Assembly: GCA_034521955.1 (NCBI GenBank)
Contig: JAXHLT010000006.1
Location: forward strand, 124,001-188,000
Source: M55B127 sp034521955
GTDB taxonomy: Bacteria; Bacillota; Halanaerobiia; Halanaerobiales; M55B127
DNA: 64,000 bases
Direction of reading: 5' to 3'
Shown: piece after piece, positions 52,897 through 61,890 of the stretch
How the letters are laid out: each line of letters begins with the position of its first letter
Position numbering within the stretch: the first letter of the stretch is position 1
Position numbers and translations under genes: made by a program
Notes under the pieces: model-generated
Told to the model about the DNA's origin: nothing
The model's input: the letters and a program-made list of their open reading frames with translations, nothing else
The model's database searches: none

Positions 52897-54282
52897 TTGG
52901 AAAAACTGTATGATATAGATCAGGCAATGACTATTAGTAGAGATGAAGTTGGCAAAAACTATACTAACTATATAAACCCAGGTATGGTTAAAATGTTAAA
53001 GCTTTTAAACTTTGATAAAAACTATGTAAAGGCTGAAAACACAGAAGTTTATGATGATCAGGGGAGAAAGTATCTGGACTTTTTAGGTGGATACGGTTCT
53101 TTAAATTTAGGACATAACCGTAAAGAAATCATTGAGGCAGTAAATAAGGTGAGTGAAAAGCCGAACTTACTCCAGGCATCACTAGGTAGTATATATAGTG
53201 CAGCAGCACATAACCTAGCACAAATTACACCTGGTGATTTAGAGATTAGTTTTTTTGGTAACAGTGGTACAGAGGCTGTTGAAGGAGCTATTAAACTTGC
53301 TAGAGCAGCAACACAAAAAGAAAAAATAATTTACTGTAAGGACTCTTTTCACGGTAAAAGTTATGGGTCCTTATCAATTACAGGAAGAGAAAAGTATCAA
53401 AAGTATTTTAATCCACTTCTTCCTGCTACAGAGATGATTCCATTTGGTGATACAGCTGCCCTGGAAGAAAAATTAAACAGCAGTGATAATATTGCTTGTG
53501 TAATATTAGAACCAATTCAGGGAGAAGGTGGGGTTGTAGTTCCACCTGAAGGATACTTAAAGTCAGTAAGACAGTTAACTAAAGAACATGATGTTTTAAT
53601 GATCTTAGATGAAATACAGACCGGATTAGGGAGAACAGGTAAACTCTTTGCAGCAGATTATGAAGGTGTAGTACCTGATATCATGTGTCTTGCCAAATCC
53701 CTTGGGGGAGGTATAGAACCTGTAGGTGCCTATATCACAAAAAAGGATGTCTGGAAAAAGGCTTATGGAACTTTGGATAATGCCTTACTTCATACTTCAA
53801 CCTTTGGTGGTAATACAAGAGCTTCAGCAGCTGTAATAGCTTCAATTAACTATATTATTGATAACAATTTAAGTAAAGAGGCAGAAGAAAAAGGTAAGTA
53901 CTTTTTAGATAAATTAAAGAAATTTGAAAAAGAGTATGATTTAATAAAAGAAGTAAGGGGAAGAGGGCTGTTAATTGGAATTGAGTTTAAACAACCTGAA
54001 TCAGGATTTTTAGACAAACTGTCAGGAGGGTTGGTAAATAAGTTTTCATCTGAATACATGGGAGCAATGGTAGCTGGTTCTTTAAACAATGAGTATCAAA
54101 TAATCACTGCTTATACCTTAAACAATCCTAATGTTATTAGGCTTGAACCACCTCTTACAGTAAGCTATGAAGAGATTGATTATGTTGTTGAATCATTAGA
54201 AAAGATCTTTGAGAATAACAGTAATCTATTTAACTTAACAATGAAAAGTGCTTCAACAGCTATAAAAAGATTCTTGAAATAA
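52897..54282 (+). CDS. Class III PLP aminotransferase, putrescine/ornithine type
   Basis: Aminotransferase of 461 residues that probably acts on a terminal amine such as putrescine or acetylornithine. Motifs: GNSGTEAVEGAIKLAR (phosphate binding), LDEIQTGLGRTGK (cofactor Asp), CLAKSLGGG (PLP lysine) and THTSTFGGN-like STFGGNTRAS. The length and the extra 45 residues at each end resemble PatA/YgjG putrescine aminotransferase more than ArgD. TTG start after AGGAGG. It is monocistronic, with a strong terminator. Since OmpM-type SLH domains of some relatives bind polyamine-modified peptidoglycan, polyamine turnover might matter here, but the link is speculative. Confidence 0.85.
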   Translation: MEKLYDIDQAMTISRDEVGKNYTNYINPGMVKMLKLLNFDKNYVKAENTEVYDDQGRKYLDFLGGYGSLNLGHNRKEIIEAVNKVSEKPNLLQASLGSIYSAAAHNLAQITPGDLEISFFGNSGTEAVEGAIKLARAATQKEKIIYCKDSFHGKSYGSLSITGREKYQKYFNPLLPATEMIPFGDTAALEEKLNSSDNIACVILEPIQGEGGVVVPPEGYLKSVRQLTKEHDVLMILDEIQTGLGRTGKLFAADYEGVVPDIMCLAKSLGGGIEPVGAYITKKDVWKKAYGTLDNALLHTSTFGGNTRASAAVIASINYIIDNNLSKEAEEKGKYFLDKLKKFEKEYDLIKEVRGRGLLIGIEFKQPESGFLDKLSGGLVNKFSSEYMGAMVAGSLNNEYQIITAYTLNNPNVIRLEPPLTVSYEEIDYVVESLEKIFENNSNLFNLTMKSASTAIKRFLK

Positions 54283-54296
54283 ATTATATTAAAGAC

Positions 54297-54327
54297 ACCG
54301 GTGGCTTTAAAACCACCGGTATTTTTT
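54297..54327 (+). terminator. Rho-independent terminator
   Basis: ACCGGTGG (54297-54304) pairs perfectly with CCACCGGT (54313-54320) across CTTTAAAA, followed by ATTTTTT. Confidence 0.93.
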
Positions 54328-54432
54328 AGATTAATTTGGAAAAATTTAATTCTCAAAAAAGGAAATGGCAATACCTATATCAAAGTAATTATTGTACTAC
54401 AATTTTAAATAATATTTTAAGGAGTGGATTCA

Positions 54433-56850
54433 TTGTTTAAACAAACCATTAATTCTACTTTGTTGGTATTAGTACTTCTACTATTGATTTCACCGTTAAT
54501 TCATGCTCAAACAGATTATTTTACAGGTTATCTTGATTTAGATATTATAAACTTAGATAACCAAAAAGAACTAAAATTAAGATCAAATTTATCACTTTAT
54601 TCAGTTAACAGTACAAGAGATAAGTTTTTTTATGAGTTGAAGTATGACAGTAAACAAATTTCAAAAAGTACAATGATTCAAAATCAACATTTTTTAGATA
54701 AGTCAAATATTATTAAAGATAAAACTAAACAAAAAGAGTTTCTTTATTTAAGTTACGATGCTTTTGATTTAAAGTATGGAGATATCAATTATGAGATTAA
54801 TAATCCAATATTTTCAAGTTATTATGACAAACTGGGAGGAATAAGGACAGGATATAAAAAAGATGATCTAAAATTAGACTTTATCTATAGTGAAAACAAC
54901 TATAATAGGATAAGAGATATAGTAATAAATCCCGACCTTACTTTAATATTTTTAAAACATAGTAATATAAAGAAAAATTCAGAGAATTTACAGGTAAAAG
55001 TGTTTGATAAGAATAACAATTTATTAGAGATAGTAAGGTTAGTAAAGTATAATGATTATAGGATAGATTACAAGGAAGGGAAAATCACTTTTGATCCCCT
55101 AAATTTTTTTGCTAATAATCCTGAGTATAACTATGAACTTACAATAGATTACAAAATCTACGGAAATATTACAAATGATGTCATTTTATCAAAAGTTGAA
55201 AAGAGTTTTTCAAAAAACAGTAATCTTAAACTATATAAAGTTACTGAAAAAGAAAGAATGGATTTAAAAGGCTTAGTCTTTGAGTACAGTCCAGATTCTA
55301 TGGGAAATATTCAATTTGAGTACCAAAATTTAAAACAAAAAAGAGAGATCAGTCACATCAGTATAGATAATGGCAATAATTACTTCAAAAGTTATCTTTA
55401 TGATAAAAAGCAAAAAAGCCTTGGATTAAAGTATAATAAAATATTCAAAAACGGGCTTTTAGTTAATGGATACAGTATAAAAAGAGATATTGTCAACAGT
55501 TTATCAAAAAAAATAAAGGAAGATGAACATCATCTATATTTAAATAAAAAGTTTAATGATAAATATAGTGCTGACTTAGAGTATATACATACAGAAAATA
55601 ATCTGGGGAATAAAGAATACACTTATGTGACAAATTTAAAGAGTAAAATTAATGAAAGGTTGAGTCTAAGGACTAGATATAACTTTAGTCATAATAATTC
55701 AAATTCTAAGTTAAAGAAAGGTTTAAGTAATGATTTAGAACTAGAATATTCAGAAAATTTAGTTATATCCTGGGGAATATTACAAAATATGGTAAATAGT
55801 AAAAATTACTATCAAGCTTCTTTAAAGTATAACTGGGATCAAAACTTATTTAGTTATCAAAACAAAGTTATTGACCTTGAAAAAAGATTGATAAGTTATA
55901 AATATCAAAATAGGAAAGTGAAACTATACCAAGATAATATCTTTAATTTAAAAGATAATGAGAAAGAAAAAATATTGTCTGGTATAGAGTATAAATTCAG
56001 TAACTTAAGCTCTATTGGATATCAAAACAATAAGTATATACAAAATGATATAGATAAGGAAGAAGTATATAAATATGATATAAAACTAAATAATGAACTA
56101 AAACTTTCTTTAAACTATCTAGATTATATTAAAGAGATCAATAATCAATATAAAGAAAAGAGAAGGGCAAAAAGATCAGCTTTAAACTATACAAAAGGTG
56201 ATCAAAAAGTATCTATCCAGTTTGAAGATGTAAATAACAGGGATAATACCTATTTTAAAAATAGATCTCAATTTATTTATAGTAACTATTTTCATCCCTC
56301 GACATATTTTTCAGTGAGTATTGATAATTATTTAAGTAAAGAAATATTAAAAAATATAAAAAAAGAAAGCACAGAAAAGAAAATCATATTTAAATATCGA
56401 CCTATGAACAGTCCAATTACAATTTATTTTAATCATTTAGATAAAACTGAAATTACTTTTGATGGACTCAGACAAAAACAGAATCTTATTAAAAACAAAG
56501 TGAAGTTAAACTACTTAATTACAGATAAGATTACAGTTAGTTCAAGTCATAATAAAATATTAGAAGAACTTAAAACTTCTGATAATGTTATTACAAACAA
56601 TATTCAACTTAACAGGTATTCATTGAAATTTAAGGTAAAAAAATATTGGAAGTTAGAACTTGAATATAGAACTTTGCTTGATAAATTAAATGATATTAAT
56701 GATAGTGGATATCTTTTAGGTTTAAATAGAAAGATAAATGATAACCTATCTTTGGGCTTAAGATATAACTTTACTGAATTCAATGATGATATAACAAACC
56801 TTACAGATGATAACCGGGGATTATCTCTTAATCTAAACTATATGTGGTAA
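54433..56850 (+). CDS. Large secreted outer-membrane beta-barrel-like protein
   Basis: No family recognised. The 805-residue precursor has a signal peptide (PLIHAQ, about residue 26). The whole mature part is alternating beta strands rich in Lys, Asn, Tyr and Ser, ending LSLNLNYMW, compatible with a large barrel. A segment YRIDYKEGKITFDPLNF (about residue 215) is of a type seen in linker domains of very large barrels. The start is set by AAGGAG (54419-54424) and TTG 54433; the in-frame GTG 54424 overlaps this site. It is followed after 22 nt by a lectin-fold secreted protein, so the two probably work together on the cell surface. Confidence 0.68.
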   Translation: MFKQTINSTLLVLVLLLLISPLIHAQTDYFTGYLDLDIINLDNQKELKLRSNLSLYSVNSTRDKFFYELKYDSKQISKSTMIQNQHFLDKSNIIKDKTKQKEFLYLSYDAFDLKYGDINYEINNPIFSSYYDKLGGIRTGYKKDDLKLDFIYSENNYNRIRDIVINPDLTLIFLKHSNIKKNSENLQVKVFDKNNNLLEIVRLVKYNDYRIDYKEGKITFDPLNFFANNPEYNYELTIDYKIYGNITNDVILSKVEKSFSKNSNLKLYKVTEKERMDLKGLVFEYSPDSMGNIQFEYQNLKQKREISHISIDNGNNYFKSYLYDKKQKSLGLKYNKIFKNGLLVNGYSIKRDIVNSLSKKIKEDEHHLYLNKKFNDKYSADLEYIHTENNLGNKEYTYVTNLKSKINERLSLRTRYNFSHNNSNSKLKKGLSNDLELEYSENLVISWGILQNMVNSKNYYQASLKYNWDQNLFSYQNKVIDLEKRLISYKYQNRKVKLYQDNIFNLKDNEKEKILSGIEYKFSNLSSIGYQNNKYIQNDIDKEEVYKYDIKLNNELKLSLNYLDYIKEINNQYKEKRRAKRSALNYTKGDQKVSIQFEDVNNRDNTYFKNRSQFIYSNYFHPSTYFSVSIDNYLSKEILKNIKKESTEKKIIFKYRPMNSPITIYFNHLDKTEITFDGLRQKQNLIKNKVKLNYLITDKITVSSSHNKILEELKTSDNVITNNIQLNRYSLKFKVKKYWKLELEYRTLLDKLNDINDSGYLLGLNRKINDNLSLGLRYNFTEFNDDITNLTDDNRGLSLNLNYMW

Positions 56851-56872
56851 TTGATGAAAGGAGAACTTAAAA

Positions 56873-58243
56873 ATGATAAAGTTAAATAAGAAAAAGATTC
56901 TAATATTATTTACTATATTTGTTATAGCTGTAACCAATACTGCTTTTAGCCAGGACTATTTAGATTTAAGTACTTTTTATGAGGTTAATGGAGGTTATTG
57001 GTATCTAGGTCAAGATAACAGTTCTGTAAAACAGGTACAAGATAAAAATGAATCAATTTTCTATTTATTAAACCAGGAGTTGATAAATAAGACAATTACA
57101 GGGACGATTAAAGTTGATAGTACAACCTATCAGGATGATCAGTTTGGATTAGTTTTTGGTTATCAGGATATTAATGATACTTATGTATGGTCCTGGGATG
57201 CAGGAGGAGTACATGGTATTGAAGGCCATGTCTTTTATTATAAAAATAGAAAAATTAATTATCTGGAAATTCCGGGAGATATATTATATGATAAAAGAGA
57301 ACCGGGTTTGGCCTGGGAAAAAGGTGTTAACTATCATTTTAAAGCAGTTTATCTAGAAAACAGTTTTAAACTATATATAAACGAGCAGTTAATAATTGAT
57401 TATAAGGGAGAATTACCTCCTGGTAAGTTTGGGTTTTTCTGCTATACTCAAAACAGGGTGAACTTTTCAAATATTGAAATAAAAGATGCATCTGATAAAC
57501 TAAAACCACCTTTAGAAGAACTAAATGTCCCTATTTTGATTACCGGAGGAATAGTTTCTAAAAGTTTGAATAATGATAATTTAGCACAAAGTACTTATCA
57601 ACTATCAAATACTTCAAAATATGATTTGGACAATCTTTATCTATTAGTTGAACTTGATAACAAATTAAGTTTAATTGAGGAAAGTATAGTTGTATCAAAA
57701 AAAGATGTCAAAATAAAGTATCTAAAAAATAATAATATGTTAAAGGTTGATAATGTTTCTTTAAAAACGAAAGAAAGCTTACAGTTAAGCTTTTATTTAC
57801 AGAAATTAAGTAGTTTTGGTCTAAAAGATAATTATCTTAATAGGTTATCAGTTTATAGTAATGAAGGAGATCTACTTCTTTCAGAACAATTAAATACTGA
57901 ACATAAAGCAAATAAGATCAATATAGATTTAACTTCTTTAATAATAGGTCGGGTACAGATTAATAATAAAGAAGATAAAAGTAAAGAGTATAATAAAAGT
58001 TCTTATCAGATAATAACTTCTGATGGAAGAATTATAAAAACAGATAAAAACGGTAGATTCCATTTAGTAGTTGATAATTTTAATAATTTTTATGATCAAG
58101 AAAACTTAACTTTAAAATTGATAATTAAAGATAATTATAAACACCAAATCAATGGTGATCAGGTAAAGCTAATCAAAATAAAACCAGCTCAGCTTATTAG
58201 AAAAGATTTTAATTTATATCTTGGAGGTAAAGGTAATGAGTGA
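56873..58243 (+). CDS. Secreted protein with LamG/DUF1080-like N-terminal domain
   Basis: The 456-residue precursor has a signal peptide (TAFSQ, about residue 27). Residues 28-205 look like a concanavalin-type jellyroll: DDQFGLVFGYQD, then YVWSWDAGG and a closing FKLYINEQLIIDY, GKFGFFCYTQN, as in LamG, DUF1080 or thrombospondin C-terminal domains that bind sugars or calcium. The second half (about 215-456) has Ig-like or DUF11-like strands and a carboxypeptidase-regulatory-like segment SDGRIIKTDKNGRFHLV. It is probably exported and bound to the partner barrel upstream. Its last codons overlap the start of the alkD-like remnant by 8 nt. Confidence 0.68.
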   Translation: MIKLNKKKILILFTIFVIAVTNTAFSQDYLDLSTFYEVNGGYWYLGQDNSSVKQVQDKNESIFYLLNQELINKTITGTIKVDSTTYQDDQFGLVFGYQDINDTYVWSWDAGGVHGIEGHVFYYKNRKINYLEIPGDILYDKREPGLAWEKGVNYHFKAVYLENSFKLYINEQLIIDYKGELPPGKFGFFCYTQNRVNFSNIEIKDASDKLKPPLEELNVPILITGGIVSKSLNNDNLAQSTYQLSNTSKYDLDNLYLLVELDNKLSLIEESIVVSKKDVKIKYLKNNNMLKVDNVSLKTKESLQLSFYLQKLSSFGLKDNYLNRLSVYSNEGDLLLSEQLNTEHKANKINIDLTSLIIGRVQINNKEDKSKEYNKSSYQIITSDGRIIKTDKNGRFHLVVDNFNNFYDQENLTLKLIIKDNYKHQINGDQVKLIKIKPAQLIRKDFNLYLGGKGNE

Positions 58244-58413
58244 TAATTTTAATCCAGATCAATATGTAAAAGAACTTAAAGATATCTTTTTAAAAAAATA
58301 AAAATTTCGATAATGCAGTACAGATGAAAAGATATTTATTATAATTGTTATCTAATTTAAGTACCAGAGAAAGTCAGAAAGCAACAAAAAGTATGAAAAA
58401 TAATAACAAATAA
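58236..58413 (+). pseudogene. Decayed remnant of a DNA alkylation repair (AlkD-like) gene
   Basis: ATG 58236 follows GGAGGT and reads FNPDQYVKELKDIFLKK before a stop. With one A removed from the seven-A run 58292-58298 the frame goes on KNKNFDNAVQMKRYLL, which matches my memory of the AlkD/HEAT family N-terminus, where a short helix is followed by a QMKRYLKN-like segment. After a stop the same frame has LSNLSTRESQKATKSMK and ends at 58413, like the SPLSTREG-type C-terminal end of that family. The central part, about 170 residues, is missing. This looks like a gene lost by internal deletion. The identification is from memory of motifs and needs a search. Confidence 0.5.
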
Positions 58414-58510
58414 AAGATTAAATATTTGTGAAATTTTTCAAGAGGACTTAAATATTATATAATGAATAAGTAGAAATATAAGATACATTAATAAATAAGA
58501 GGTGAAGAAT

Positions 58511-59272
58511 ATGAATATAAATTTTTATAAAAAGCTTAATAGTCTTACAGAAAAGACTAAAGAAGTAGCATTAGTTACTGTAATTGATGCTGATGATAAG
58601 TATCAAGAACTTAAAGAAAAAAAGATTGCTTTATCAGGTCAAGAAGAAATATATAGTGATGAAAAATCTAAGGATAAATTAATAAATGTAATTGAAAGCT
58701 TTGGCAGGGATAAAATATTAAAGATGAGCAATCCTGAATTAAAAGAAGTAGAACTTGATGATGGAACTAATTTACAAATTTATATTGAGCCATTAACAGA
58801 TAATCCAAGATTAGTATTATTTGGGGCAGGTCATATTGCTAATCAAGTTTCTAAAATTGCAAGTTTAATGGATTTTGAGATTACCATTGTTGATGATAGA
58901 GAAGACTTTTTAAATAGAGATAGATTTCCTGAAGCAGATCATATAATAGTAAAAAAATATACTGATTTCTTAAAAGATTTTGAAGTAGAAAAAAATGATT
59001 ATATTGTAATTATTACAAGAGGCCATCAGTTTGATTATAATGTACTTAGAGAAGTTATTGATACTAAGGCAAAATATGTGGGAATGATTGGAAGTTCTAA
59101 AAAGAATAAAGAAGTATTTGATAAGTTAAGAGAAGTAGATAAGGTGACTGAAAAACAACTTGATACAGTTTACACTCCAATAGGATTAGCTATTGGTGCA
59201 GAAACAACTTCAGAAATTGCTGTTGCAATTCTGGGAGAAATTGTAAAGGTAAGGAGGCTTCAAGATGAATAA
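58511..59272 (+). CDS. XdhC-family protein with C-terminal Rossmann domain
   Basis: XdhC proteins insert or sulfurate the molybdenum cofactor for xanthine dehydrogenase-type enzymes. This 253-residue product has the XdhC C-terminal Rossmann domain: LVLFGAGHIANQVSKIAS, ITIVDDREDFLNRDRFPEAD and IITRGHQFDYNVL, then YVGMIGSSKKN and TPIGLAIGAETTSEIAVAI. The N-terminal third lacks the usual SSPR and GTIGGG motifs, though LQIYIEPL before the Rossmann part is retained. AAGAGGTG supports ATG 58511. The next gene, overlapping by 8 nt, carries just the missing N-terminal type domain, so function seems split in two chains. No molybdenum enzyme gene is seen in the window. Confidence 0.82.
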   Translation: MNINFYKKLNSLTEKTKEVALVTVIDADDKYQELKEKKIALSGQEEIYSDEKSKDKLINVIESFGRDKILKMSNPELKEVELDDGTNLQIYIEPLTDNPRLVLFGAGHIANQVSKIASLMDFEITIVDDREDFLNRDRFPEADHIIVKKYTDFLKDFEVEKNDYIVIITRGHQFDYNVLREVIDTKAKYVGMIGSSKKNKEVFDKLREVDKVTEKQLDTVYTPIGLAIGAETTSEIAVAILGEIVKVRRLQDE

Positions 59273-59582
59273 GAGATTACTTGAAAAAATTATAGAGCCT
59301 GAAGGAAAATATGATAGTTTAGCATTAGCTACTATCGTTGATGCTAAATCTTCAAGTCCACGTGATACAGGAACTAGTATGATTGTTTACCCTGATGGAA
59401 ACACTTATGGAACCATAGGTGGTGGAAATCAAGAAAAAGATATTATAAATAGAGCTAAAGAGCTATTGGAAGAAAATAAATCAGGCATGATATCTTTTAA
59501 CTTAACCAGAAAAGAAGCAGCAAAAATTGGTTGGGTATGTGGTGGAGATATTGATGTCTACATTGAAAATATAACCATATAA
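59265..59582 (+). CDS. XdhC/CoxI-type N-terminal domain protein
   Basis: Small 105-residue protein with the XdhC_CoxI domain alone: ATIVDAKSSSPRDTGTSM, YGTIGGGNQEKDI and AKIGWVCGGDIDVYIENI. In most XdhC proteins this domain comes before the Rossmann domain in one chain; here it is a separate gene placed after it. ATG 59265 overlaps the upstream stop by 8 nt behind AAGGAGG, so the two are produced together and may form a complex. It would act in molybdenum hydroxylase maturation, according to family knowledge. Confidence 0.82.
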   Translation: MNKRLLEKIIEPEGKYDSLALATIVDAKSSSPRDTGTSMIVYPDGNTYGTIGGGNQEKDIINRAKELLEENKSGMISFNLTRKEAAKIGWVCGGDIDVYIENITI

Positions 59583-59722
59583 TTAAAAAATGTTTATTAA
59601 GAAAGATACTCCTCTTAAGGTGGGCAGATTAAATTATAATAATCTGTTTGCTGAAAGGGGATTTTTTTATTTCAAGTCAAAGATTATATATTTTCATTAA
59701 TGGAAAAAATTTACTTAATTTC

Positions 59723-59751
59723 TTGTTAATTACATCTATATTTGGTATAAT
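59723..59751 (+). promoter_or_regulatory. Sigma-A promoter of ssb
   Basis: TTGTTA (59723-59728) and TATAAT (59746-59751) are spaced by exactly 17 nt, and a TGG before the -10 makes it an extended -10 promoter. The predicted transcript starts about 10 nt before the ribosome site. Confidence 0.72.
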
Positions 59752-59770
59752 ATGGAAAAGGAGTGATTGG

Positions 59771-60094
59771 ATGATTAATAATGTAATACTAACGGGACGG
59801 CTTGTAGATGATCCTAAGTTAAAAAAATCAGAAAATGAAATTGATTACTGTACATTTACAATAGCCGTTCAAAGAAACTATCGAAGTAAGGAAGGGGAAA
59901 TTGATACTGATTTTGTTGATGTAATTAACTGGGGACCAGGAGCAAAAAGATGTAGTGAATACTTAAAGAAGGGAAAATTGGCCGGTGTTGAGGGTATGAT
60001 AAGTACATACTTGATCGGTGAAGAAGAGAATAGACGAAAAAATTATAGGGTTAAGGCCAGACGAGTTGAATTTTTAGAATGGCCTGATGATTAA
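59771..60094 (+). CDS. ssb: Short single-stranded DNA-binding protein
   Basis: Single-domain SSB of 107 residues with the OB fold only: MINNVILTGRLVDDPKL, CTFTIAVQRNYRSKEG and FVDVINWGPGAKRCSEYLKKGKL. The usual acidic C-terminal tail ending DDDIPF is absent; it closes with EFLEWPDD. It is thus like the secondary SsbB of Bacillus (about 113 residues), used in competence, rather than the replicative SSB. AAAGGAG at 59756-59762 sets ATG 59771; a longer ORF upstream lies before the promoter and is rejected. It has its own promoter. Confidence 0.9.
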   Translation: MINNVILTGRLVDDPKLKKSENEIDYCTFTIAVQRNYRSKEGEIDTDFVDVINWGPGAKRCSEYLKKGKLAGVEGMISTYLIGEEENRRKNYRVKARRVEFLEWPDD

Positions 60095-60105
60095 TAATTA
60101 TTTTT

Positions 60106-60133
60106 GGGGTTAATGAAATTATTCATTAACCCC
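60106..60133. terminator. Perfect 12-bp hairpin between convergent ssb and ZIP genes
   Basis: GGGGTTAATGAA (60106-60117) and TTCATTAACCCC (60122-60133) pair perfectly across ATTA. It is 12 nt after the ssb stop and 22 nt from the convergent ZIP stop. A T run is weak on both sides, but the location suggests a shared terminator. Confidence 0.7.
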
Positions 60134-60155
60134 CCATTATTTTAGTAGTATAAAA

Positions 60156-60965
60156 TTAACCCAGAGCAACATCTAAAAGCATCATAATTGCAAAACCGAA
60201 CATTGCTCCAATAGTAGCAATATCAGTTCCTTGAGATTGAGACTCTGGTATAAGTTCTTCAATAACAACGTAAATCATAGCTCCAGCAGCGAAAGCAAGG
60301 GCATAGGGAAGAAGAGGGCGCATACTTAAAACTGCCCATGCACCTATAACACCTGCTATAGGTTCTACTATTCCGGACATTTGACCATAATTGAAACTTT
60401 TAAGAGAAGAAAAACCTTCTCTTTTTAAAGGAACAGAGACTGCTGCTCCTTCTGGGAAGTTTTGAATACCAATACCAAGTGCTAATGCACCTGCTCCTGC
60501 AATAGAAGCTGAGGGAAGGTTAAATGAAGCTGCACCAAATGCAACACCTACAGCCAAACCTTCTGGAATGTTGTGTAATGTAATAGCTAAGACCAAAAGT
60601 ACACTCCTCTGCCAAGTAGTCTGAATACCTTCTGCTTCATCTACTTTTAAACCCAAATGTAAATGAGGTAGTGTTTTATCTACAAGATATAAAAAGGCTC
60701 CTCCCGACAAAAATCCAATAACTGCTGGAACCCAGGGAATAAGTCCTTGATTTTCCGCCATTTCGATAGCAGGAGCTAAAAGTGACCAGTAACTGGCTGC
60801 AATCATAACACCTGCAGCAAATCCAAGCATAGCATCGAGGACTTTTCTTTTAACATCTGTAAAGAAGAACACTAAACCTGCACCTAAAGCAGTCAAAAAC
60901 CAAGTAAAAAGTGTAGCAAAAAGTGCCTGAGTTACAGGATTAAATCCTTCTAGAAACCCAATCAT
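60156..60965 (-). CDS. ZIP-family metal transporter (ZupT/GufA type)
   Basis: Inner-membrane importer for zinc or other divalent metals, 269 residues with eight hydrophobic helices. The two metal-site motifs are HNIPEGLAVGVAFG and QNFPEGAAVSVPL, with an EE pair in YVVIEELIPES. The gufA subgroup is suggested by the length and the His-Leu-His loop LPHLHLGLK. GGAGG upstream with 9-nt spacing supports the ATG at 60965; the TTG at 60974 would be too close. The gene is single. Its start faces a 377-nt gap. Confidence 0.88.
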   Translation of the reverse strand: MIGFLEGFNPVTQALFATLFTWFLTALGAGLVFFFTDVKRKVLDAMLGFAAGVMIAASYWSLLAPAIEMAENQGLIPWVPAVIGFLSGGAFLYLVDKTLPHLHLGLKVDEAEGIQTTWQRSVLLVLAITLHNIPEGLAVGVAFGAASFNLPSASIAGAGALALGIGIQNFPEGAAVSVPLKREGFSSLKSFNYGQMSGIVEPIAGVIGAWAVLSMRPLLPYALAFAAGAMIYVVIEELIPESQSQGTDIATIGAMFGFAIMMLLDVALG

Positions 60966-61342
60966 AACTGTCAACCTCCATCCTTTTTTATATATTATTT
61001 TCTACATATAAGATTAATGGAATTGTATTAATAAATCAAGTAAAAAGATAATTAAGTTTGTATTAAGAAATCGTAAATATAGAAATTAATAATGATTGTA
61101 TTATACTATAATAATTGATTTCAATCCTTGAATGCAATTCTTTCCAGAAAAAGTGCCTCTTAATAATTGTACTTTTGCTTGTAAATCATTACTTTTAACT
61201 TTAAACTTACCGGACTAATAGGCAGGAATTGGTATTTTTTTGTAGAATATTATAAAATAATAAAGAGAATTAGCTTTTTTATGTGGTTTTGATTAAATTT
61301 TTTGAATAGTTTTAAAATATTTACTAGAATGGGGGGGTTAGT
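60966..61342. other. Divergent intergenic region, AT-rich, no gene
   Basis: 377 nt between the ZIP gene and the MotE-like gene. I see no ORF or stable long hairpin. AAAAGT (about 61157) and ACTTTT (about 61180) form a weak inverted repeat. The stretch near 61090-61125 (TTGTATTATACTATAAT-like) is rich in -10-like hexamers and may hold a promoter or metal-regulator site for the minus-strand ZIP gene; this is a guess. Confidence 0.4.
61229..61256 (+). promoter_or_regulatory. Candidate promoter of the flagellar-type genes
   Basis: TTGGTA (61229-61234) and TATAAA (61251-61256) are separated by 16 nt, about 80 nt upstream of the TTG start at 61343. No sigma-28 (TAAA / GCCGATAA) motif is evident. 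Confidence 0.4.
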
Positions 61343-61873
61343 TTGAAAAAATATCTATATACTTTTTTAATTGTGATTATCATTATTGGCTCTTTGGTAT
61401 TAATTAATAACTTGGGAATTATTTCGTTTAGACAGTGGGGGGAAGACGTTATTCAAAGTACTCCTTTTGTAAAAGAATATGTAAGAACTGCTGAAGAGTA
61501 TGATAATGTTGTACAGAAGAATGAGATGTTGAGAGAAGAAAAAGACCTTATTTATGAAGAACTTAAATCAAAAGAACAAAAAATTGCAGAAATGGGACAA
61601 AGAATAGTTGATTTACAGTCAACTAATGAAGAATTAAATAATATTATTGAAGATTTTCAGAAAGAAGAAGTAGACAAACAAGAAAACTTTGAAAAACTAT
61701 TAAAAATATATGAAAATATGCAACCTGATAGAGCTGCAGATATATTAAATACATTAGATAAAGAGTCTGCACTTAAAATATTAAGGGGACTAAGTGATAA
61801 GGAAGCAGCTAACATATTAGAGAGTATGGAAGTTGAAGATGCTGCTGAATTTAGTAAAGAAATGCAAAATTAA
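61343..61873 (+). CDS. MotE/YlxF-like membrane-anchored coiled-coil protein
   Basis: Product of 176 residues with one N-terminal helix (about 5-25), a coiled coil (about 55-115) and a C-terminal helical repeat of MgtE-N type: YENMQPDRAADILNTLD and LRGLSDKEAANILESME. This plan fits MotE/YlxF, which in flagellated bacteria lies in the flagellar operon and stabilises MotB or the stator. TTG start after GGGGGGG. The next gene is also a typical flagellar-operon protein, which supports the call. MgtE-N type repeats appear in other proteins too, so some doubt remains. Confidence 0.7.
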   Translation: MKKYLYTFLIVIIIIGSLVLINNLGIISFRQWGEDVIQSTPFVKEYVRTAEEYDNVVQKNEMLREEKDLIYEELKSKEQKIAEMGQRIVDLQSTNEELNNIIEDFQKEEVDKQENFEKLLKIYENMQPDRAADILNTLDKESALKILRGLSDKEAANILESMEVEDAAEFSKEMQN

Positions 61874-61890
61874 TTATTTGGGGTGGTGTG

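Noticed and set aside
52897..54282. Functional link of the putrescine-type aminotransferase with polyamine-modified peptidoglycan bound by the SLH porin
   Set aside because: The genes are 24 kb apart in separate units and nothing in the sequence shows polyamine attachment.
59625..59646. CAGATTA/TAATCTG inverted repeat as terminator of the XdhC genes
   Set aside because: The hairpin has a weak AT stem and the T run is about 15 nt farther on, so it does not have terminator form.
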